From: an uncultured Clostridium sp. | GTDB taxonomy: Bacteria > Bacillota > Clostridia > TANB77 > CAG-508 | Direction of reading: 5' to 3' | Length of the DNA: 8,198 nt | Assembly (NCBI GenBank): GCA_946498265.1 | Contig: CAMMNR010000079.1 | Coordinates: 1 to 8,198 of the forward strand | Notes under the pieces: generated by a model | The model's input: the letters and a program-made list of their open reading frames with translations, nothing else | The model's database searches: none | Told to the model about the DNA's origin: nothing | Translations under genes and position numbers: made by a program | In this document: piece after piece, positions 4,969-8,198 of the stretch | Numbering within the stretch: position 1 is the first letter of the stretch | Layout: the number at the start of each line of letters is the position of its first letter

Positions 4969-5607
4969 TTATTCAACTTTACCCCATTTGTCTAATGGCC
5001 ATATCCTAATTGCGACTGTACTTTCTATTTTTTCTAATGGTATACATCCAAAAGCTCTACAGTCAGTACTGTGACTTCTATTATCTCCCATTGCAAATAC
5101 ACAGTTTTCTGGTACTACAAAATCTGAAAATCCTACTCCACTACCTAACATATCTGTAGTTACTCCAGATTGTAAATATGGTTCATCTAGTTTTTCATCA
5201 TTTATATATACTGCTCCATCTTTTATCTCTACATGTTCTCCAGGTAGTGCTATAACTCTTTTTATATAACTTCTTTTTCCTATTTCTAAAAAGTTATGTA
5301 CAAACCAACTAAATCCGCTTCTTTCTTCATATTGAGCTACTGGATTACTTTCATCTATTTCGCTTTCTTTATAATCTATTTTTGCTGGTTCCTCAAAAGT
5401 TATTATTTCTCCTCTTTCTGGTAAAGTTTTTGTTGTTCTTCCCCATCTATTTAGCCATAATCTTTGACCTTCTATTAATGTTGGTTTCATTGATTCTTGT
5501 TGAACTATTGTTGGTGTTCCTATAAAATATCTAAATAACATTGCTAATACTAAAGCAATAATTATGCAATATACCCATTCCAATACTTCTTTAACTTTTG
5601 GATTCAA
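4969..5607 (-). CDS. lepB: Signal peptidase I (212 aa, TTG start)
   Basis: This membrane-anchored enzyme cleaves signal peptides from exported proteins on the outer face of the cytoplasmic membrane. A single N-terminal membrane segment covers about residues 12-30. The catalytic Ser39 lies in QESMKPTL and the general-base Lys116 in SYIKRVIALPGE. The closing family box is MGDNRSHSTDCRAFG, where DCR replaces the common DSR. The length fits Gram-positive Sip/Lep enzymes with one anchor. Residues about 75-112, between the first box and the Lys, are an acidic, variable insert. The start is TTG at 5607 with AAAGGAG 8 nt upstream; the next Met is inside the membrane segment, so TTG is needed. An 87-bp gap separates it from ppaC, with no clear terminator. 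holB follows after 14 bp, so lepB, holB and ricT probably form one operon. Confidence 0.95.
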   Translation of the reverse strand: MNPKVKEVLEWVYCIIIALVLAMLFRYFIGTPTIVQQESMKPTLIEGQRLWLNRWGRTTKTLPERGEIITFEEPAKIDYKESEIDESNPVAQYEERSGFSWFVHNFLEIGKRSYIKRVIALPGEHVEIKDGAVYINDEKLDEPYLQSGVTTDMLGSGVGFSDFVVPENCVFAMGDNRSHSTDCRAFGCIPLEKIESTVAIRIWPLDKWGKVE

Positions 5608-5694
5608 CTCTATCTCTCCTTTGTGTTATATCTCTTGTTTAGAAAATTAAATTTTTTTTATTTTCAACTATGTAACTAAAATTTTCATCTTATT

Positions 5695-6621
5695 TTAAAT
5701 GTTTTTATCAATATTTGGTAATAGCTGTTTCTTTCTTGAAACTACTCCTTCTAGAAAAGCTCTATTATTTTCTAATTTAACATCAAATGCTGTTTCTACT
5801 ACATTTGATTTCTCTCCTAGGACTAATATTTCTGAATTACTATTTAGTATATCTGTTATAGCTAATACAAATAGATTTAGTCCTTTTTCATTTATTTCAT
5901 TTTTTATTGCTTCTTCTAATTCGTTTTGTCTTTTTAGAACATCTTCGATACTTACTGTATTTACTTGTGCTATTACATATTTAGTATCTTCTTTGTTTAA
6001 TGATTTTGCATCTAAATTTATTAATTCTTTTGCTGAAAAATCATCTAAATCTGTTCCAGCTTTTAACATTTCTAGTCCATATTCATTAATATCAATATCA
6101 GCTATTTTTCCTAATTCCTCTAGAGCTCTTTTGTCATGTTCTGTTGTTGTTGGTGATTTTAGCAATAATGTATCTGATATAATTGCACTTGCCATTAGAA
6201 CTGCTTCTTCTTTGCTTATTTCTAATCCTCTTTGTTTATATTCTTTATATAATATTGTACAAGTACATCCATATGGTCTTGCTGTATAATATAAAGGTTC
6301 TGAAGTCTCGAAATTTGATATTCTATGATGATCTATAACTCCAATTATTTTAGCTTTTTCTACTCCTTCTGCACTTTGATTAAATTCATTATGATCAACT
6401 AAAATTACTTCTTGTCCTTCTTCAACTTTTTCAATTAGTTCAGGTTCTTCTAAATTTAAATAATCTAAAACATATTTTGTTTCTTTATTTAATCCTCCTA
6501 ATTTTCCTGCATAACATTTAGTATATCCCATTCTTCTGTTTAGTCTTTGTTTTACCATTGCTGAACAAATTGAGTCTGTATCTGGATTTTTATGTCCCAA
6601 AATTAAAATTTTTTCTTCCAT
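5695..6621 (-). CDS. ppaC: Manganese-dependent inorganic pyrophosphatase, family II (308 aa)
   Basis: This cytosolic enzyme hydrolyses pyrophosphate to two phosphates, pulling biosynthetic reactions forward. It belongs to the DHH phosphoesterase superfamily. The metal ligands are visible in order: H10, D14 and D16 (GHKNPDTDS), D76 (LVDHNE), H98-H99 in the DHH motif (VIDHHR), and D150 (IISDTLLLKSPT). The C-terminal DHHA2 domain ends with the substrate-binding SRKKQ (295-299). There is no CBS-DRTGG insert, so this is the short, non-nucleotide-regulated form, at the usual length. The ATG has AGGAGG 7 nt upstream. It has its own full-consensus promoter at 6669-6697, so it need not depend on hslO transcription. 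Confidence 0.97.
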   Translation of the reverse strand: MEEKILILGHKNPDTDSICSAMVKQRLNRRMGYTKCYAGKLGGLNKETKYVLDYLNLEEPELIEKVEEGQEVILVDHNEFNQSAEGVEKAKIIGVIDHHRISNFETSEPLYYTARPYGCTCTILYKEYKQRGLEISKEEAVLMASAIISDTLLLKSPTTTEHDKRALEELGKIADIDINEYGLEMLKAGTDLDDFSAKELINLDAKSLNKEDTKYVIAQVNTVSIEDVLKRQNELEEAIKNEINEKGLNLFVLAITDILNSNSEILVLGEKSNVVETAFDVKLENNRAFLEGVVSRKKQLLPNIDKNI

Positions 6622-6668
6622 TTAATTTCCTCCTCTTTCTATAAATGAATGTATTTTTTACTGTTATA

Positions 6669-6697
6669 ATTATAATTTTTTTAATTTATAATGTCAA
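6669..6697 (-). promoter_or_regulatory. Consensus sigmaA promoter of ppaC
   Basis: On the minus strand TTGACA (6697-6692), exactly 17 bp, then TATAAT (6674-6669): both boxes match the consensus perfectly. The -35 box begins 3 bp after the hslO stop codon. The predicted start at about 6662 gives a leader of about 40 nt ending in the AGGAGG SD. This suggests strong constitutive expression of ppaC. Confidence 0.85.
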
Positions 6698-6699
6698 AT

Positions 6700-7575
6700 T
6701 TATTTGTTATAAATCTTAAGTAATTCATCTTTTGAAAATTGATATTTTTTATTACAAAAATGGCACATTAATTCTGCTTTTCCATCTTCTTCTATTATTT
6801 TTTTTAATTCTTCTTTTCCTATTGCTATTAAAGCTTCTTCCATATGATTTTTAGAACAATCACATTCATATATTGGAGTAATATTATTTTTTATAATCTT
6901 AATATTATCATCACCAGTTATTTTCTTTGCTATTTCTTCTAATGTCAATTTTTCATCTAACATTTTTGACATTGCCCCAGCTTTAAATATTGATTGCTCT
7001 ACTTTTGATATTTCTTCTTCTGTTGCATCTGGCATAGGATTTATTAGATATCCTCCTGCTGACTTTACTCCGTTTTTATCAACTAGTACTCCTAGAGCAA
7101 CTGCTGAATTTCTTTGTTCTGAATTAACAAAATAATTTGCAAAATCTTCTGCTATTTCTCCAGAAATTAATGGTGAAATTCCTATATATGGATCTTTTAA
7201 TCCTATATCTTTTATAACATTTATATATCCTTCATATCCTACAGCTTTTGCTACATCTAATTTTCCAAATTCATTTAAAGGTAAATCAACATAGGGGTTT
7301 GCTACATATCCTTTTACTTTTGGATAATTATTTGATACGGTTAACATTGTTCCTATTTGTCCATTTCCTTTTAGTTGTATTGTTAATTTATCTTTTTCGT
7401 TCTTCATTTCGTTTCCCATTATTGCTGTTATTGTAAGTAATCTTCCAAATGACGCTGTTACTACTGGACTTAAATCATGTGTTTGTCTTGCTTTTTCCAC
7501 TAGTTCTGTTGTGTTTGCACATACTACTGATATTTTTCCATCATATGCTAAAAATTTTATTATTTCATCTGCCAT
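6700..7575 (-). CDS. hslO: Redox-regulated chaperone Hsp33 (291 aa)
   Basis: Hsp33 is a cytosolic holdase that binds unfolding proteins when oxidation and heat occur together. In reducing conditions four cysteines bind zinc and keep it inactive; disulfide formation unfolds the switch and exposes the binding surface. Those cysteines are here as C238-x-C240 (YECDCS) and C271-x-x-C274 (MCHFCNKKY) in the C-terminal switch domain. The N-terminal core is typical, with FLAYDGKISVVCA, the GRLLTITAIMG helix, the GQIGTM strand and SGEIAEDFANYFVNSEQ. I place the start at the ATG at 7575 because homologues begin here, an AAGGA SD lies 13 nt upstream (slightly long), and the promoter (7631-7659) sits inside what would be the 35-residue extension from an ATG at 7680. 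Confidence 0.95.
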   Translation of the reverse strand: MADEIIKFLAYDGKISVVCANTTELVEKARQTHDLSPVVTASFGRLLTITAIMGNEMKNEKDKLTIQLKGNGQIGTMLTVSNNYPKVKGYVANPYVDLPLNEFGKLDVAKAVGYEGYINVIKDIGLKDPYIGISPLISGEIAEDFANYFVNSEQRNSAVALGVLVDKNGVKSAGGYLINPMPDATEEEISKVEQSIFKAGAMSKMLDEKLTLEEIAKKITGDDNIKIIKNNITPIYECDCSKNHMEEALIAIGKEELKKIIEEDGKAELMCHFCNKKYQFSKDELLKIYNK

Positions 7576-7630
7576 AGTTAAATATTTTTCCTTTCTTTGA
7601 TATATATCTAATTGCCTTTTTACTTTGTCA

Positions 7631-7659
7631 ATTATATCATGGTTTTTGTTATTATTCAA
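7631..7659 (-). promoter_or_regulatory. Promoter of hslO with extended -10
   Basis: TTGAAT (7659-7654), 17 bp and TATAAT (7636-7631) on the minus strand, with TG one base before the -10 (TGATATAAT). The predicted start is at about 7624, about 49 nt before the chosen ATG. This supports the shorter hslO reading frame. Confidence 0.7.
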
Positions 7660-7806
7660 TATGAAGTAATACAAATTCATTTATATTACAATTTCTATGC
7701 ATTTTACTCATACTTTGATTTTTTTATGTTTGCAACAAAATTGTAAGTTGTCGCACTGATTTGTATTCTACTACTATAAATTTAACACAAAATTTTATCG
7801 TTTTTA
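7660..7806. other. Gene-free spacer between hslO and the toxin-antitoxin locus
   Basis: This is AT-rich spacer upstream of the hslO promoter. I see no convincing ORF with an SD, no stable RNA fold and no repeat of note here. A weak minus-strand promoter-like pair (TTGCAA, then TATGAG) near 7700-7735 is not persuasive. Confidence 0.4.
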
Positions 7807-7836
7807 TTGACTTTTTACTTATAAGTAGATTATAAT
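7807..7836 (+). promoter_or_regulatory. Promoter of the predicted antitoxin RNA
   Basis: TTGACT (7807-7812), an 18-bp spacer and a perfect TATAAT (7831-7836) predict a start near 7843. No SD-led ORF follows, but an intrinsic terminator lies about 45-85 nt downstream, so the product should be a short untranslated RNA. Confidence 0.75.
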
Positions 7837-7842
7837 AAATAT

Positions 7843-7928
7843 AGGAAATGGAGAAACCACAAACGTGGTTTGCCTATTGTGATATAAAAAACACATCTAC
7901 AACGGTCAAATTACAGATGTGTTTTTTT
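7843..7928 (+). ncRNA. Predicted small antisense RNA, antitoxin of a type I toxin-antitoxin pair
   Basis: A strong promoter (7807-7836) and a terminator (7886-7927) define a transcript of about 86 nt, convergent with the toxin gene. Its 5' part folds into a perfect 7-bp hairpin: AAACCAC (7854-7860), loop AAAC, GTGGTTT (7865-7871). Its 3' part is the antisense of the toxin mRNA 3' end, so the terminator loops are fully complementary. The segment AAACCACA (7854-7861) can pair with TGTGGTTT in the toxin mRNA leader (8091-8084), just upstream of its SD. CACATCT in the terminator stem (7892-7898) matches the same leader (CACATCT at 8088-8094 on the plus strand), giving a second pairing site. In par of pAD1, RNA II similarly binds RNA I at loop and repeats and blocks toxin translation. 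The function here is inferred from layout. Confidence 0.65.
7886..7927. terminator. Bidirectional terminator shared by toxin mRNA and antisense RNA
   Basis: AAAAAACACATCT (7886-7898) pairs perfectly with AGATGTGTTTTTT (7915-7927), a 13-bp stem around a 16-nt loop. It has T-runs on both strands, so it ends the rightward RNA at about 7928 and the leftward toxin mRNA at about 7886. It begins 9 bp beyond the toxin stop codon. Confidence 0.85.
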
Positions 7929-7936
7929 GTTGTTGC

Positions 7937-8059
7937 TTATTTTTGTTTGCTAATAATTACTACTAATGCAATAATTAAGGCAAACGTAATGATAGTTACT
8001 CCTATTAATGAATAATATAATATGTATATTGTTGCAATTAATGCTTGTATTTCTATCAT
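7937..8059 (-). CDS. Putative type I toxin: 40-aa hydrophobic membrane peptide
   Basis: The peptide begins MIEIQALIATIYILYYS, contains one long hydrophobic span (about residues 6-36, rich in Ile, Leu, Val) and ends in SKQK. That is one or possibly two short membrane helices with a small basic tail, the form of membrane-active type I toxins (Fst, TxpA, BsrG and 'holin-like toxin' peptides). I do not recognise the exact family. The start is the ATG at 8059, with AAGGAGGTGAGG upstream (8 nt from AGGAGG). That SD is locked in a 6-bp hairpin with CCTCCT (8082-8077), which is typical of tightly repressed toxin mRNAs. The frame is open further upstream to about 8122, but without an SD. The gene has its own promoter (8121-8149), a bidirectional terminator and a convergent small RNA. 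It could instead be an unrelated small membrane protein; the regulatory layout is what argues for a toxin. Confidence 0.72.
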   Translation of the reverse strand: MIEIQALIATIYILYYSLIGVTIITFALIIALVVIISKQK

Positions 8060-8061
8060 AC

Positions 8062-8083
8062 GCCTCACCTCCTTGTAGGAGGC
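8062..8083 (-). promoter_or_regulatory. Hairpin sequestering the toxin Shine-Dalgarno
   Basis: On the minus strand CCTCCT (8082-8077), loop ACA, AGGAGG (8073-8068) forms a 6-bp GC-rich stem that masks the SD. GCCTC (8083-8079) can alternatively pair with GAGGC (8066-8062). Either fold would keep the mRNA translationally inert until it is remodelled or processed. Confidence 0.65.
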
Positions 8084-8106
8084 AAACCACATCTGTTTGT
8101 TCTCAT
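8065..8106 (-). other. Possible 13-codon leader ORF ending in the toxin SD
   Basis: An ATG at 8106-8104, about 8 nt from the predicted mRNA 5' end, opens a 13-codon frame (MRTNRCGLPPTRR). Its TGA overlaps the SD region of the toxin (AGGAGGTGA). It has no proper SD (AGGAA directly abuts the ATG), so translation is doubtful. If translated, ribosomes would open the SD hairpin. Confidence 0.25.
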
Positions 8107-8120
8107 TTCCTATGTCAATC

Positions 8121-8149
8121 ATTTTACAATATTATTCTAATCTTGTCTA
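8121..8149 (-). promoter_or_regulatory. Promoter of the toxin mRNA
   Basis: TAGACA (8149-8144), 17 bp and TAAAAT (8126-8121) on the minus strand predict a start near 8113. The mRNA would be about 228 nt, with a leader of about 54 nt. Each box is a 5/6 match. The predicted start falls at the same point of the duplicated ATAGGAAATG sequence as that of the antisense RNA. Confidence 0.6.
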
Positions 8150-8198
8150 TAGATTTTATTAAATTTATAGATATATTTTTAACCTTCTAGACAAATTG

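Noticed and set aside
5633..5646. A further CTAAAC (minus strand TTTTCTAAACAAG) upstream of lepB
   Set aside because: Only the half-site matches, not the full TTTTCTAAACTT. It lies in a core-gene spacer unrelated to the element, so it is probably chance.
5699..6289. Long plus-strand open frame (196 codons) opposite ppaC
   Set aside because: It is antisense to a gene with complete pyrophosphatase motifs, has no SD or promoter, and its Ser/Phe-rich composition is what the complement of an A-rich coding strand gives.
7576..7680. 35-residue N-terminal extension of Hsp33 from an ATG at 7680
   Set aside because: The best hslO promoter (7631-7659) lies inside it, homologues start at the internal Met, and no SD precedes the upstream ATG.
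7848..8015. 55-codon plus-strand frame starting within the small RNA (MEKPQTWF...)
   Set aside because: It reads through the strong terminator at 7886-7927 and continues antisense to the toxin gene. It has no SD, only AGGAA abutting the ATG.
8008..8190. 60-codon plus-strand frame opposite the toxin leader
   Set aside because: It has no SD, crosses the toxin promoter and has no recognisable features; it appears by chance in AT-rich DNA.
8143..8194. TTGTCTA / TAGACAA inverted repeat upstream of the toxin promoter
   Set aside because: It is only 7 bp, widely spaced, and overlaps the toxin -35 box. It could be an operator, but nothing else supports it.
1..8198. Search for CRISPR arrays, tRNA or rRNA genes and insertion sequences
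   Set aside because: I saw no regularly spaced direct repeats, cloverleaf sequences, rRNA-like segments or transposase genes. The only recombinase is the serine integrase.

Overview
The window is very AT-rich, with tight Shine-Dalgarno (SD) sequences, near-consensus sigmaA promoters and several TTG start codons. This fits a low-GC member of the Bacillota, most likely a Clostridia-type anaerobe (a small clostridial 2[4Fe-4S] ferredoxin is present). I cannot name a genus.

Region 1 (1-2889) looks like the end of an integrated element, either a prophage or an integrative conjugative element. A divergent genetic switch sits in the middle. A Cro-like HTH protein and at least three small ORFs are transcribed leftward. 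A self-cleavable S24/LexA-type repressor is transcribed rightward, followed by a large serine recombinase whose stop codon abuts the chromosomal genes. Four copies of a 12-bp motif, TTTTCTAAACTT, overlap the switch promoters and are the likely operators. A 13-bp GC-rich inverted repeat brackets the switch.

Region 2 (2893-7660) is ordinary chromosome, all on the minus strand, in transcription order hslO (Hsp33), ppaC (Mn-dependent pyrophosphatase), lepB (signal peptidase I), holB (DNA polymerase III delta prime), ricT (PSP1/YaaT) and a ferredoxin. hslO and ppaC each have their own recognisable promoter. lepB, holB and ricT are tightly packed, and holB and ricT overlap as TTGA. A hairpin terminator closes the block exactly at the junction with the recombinase.

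Region 3 (7807-8149) is the most interesting part: an apparent type I toxin-antitoxin locus. A 40-residue hydrophobic peptide with a strong but hairpin-sequestered SD is encoded on the minus strand. A convergent RNA of about 86 nt is predicted on the plus strand. The two share one bidirectional terminator and start with nearly the same sequence. The layout resembles the par/Fst locus of plasmid pAD1, but the peptide is not one I recognise.
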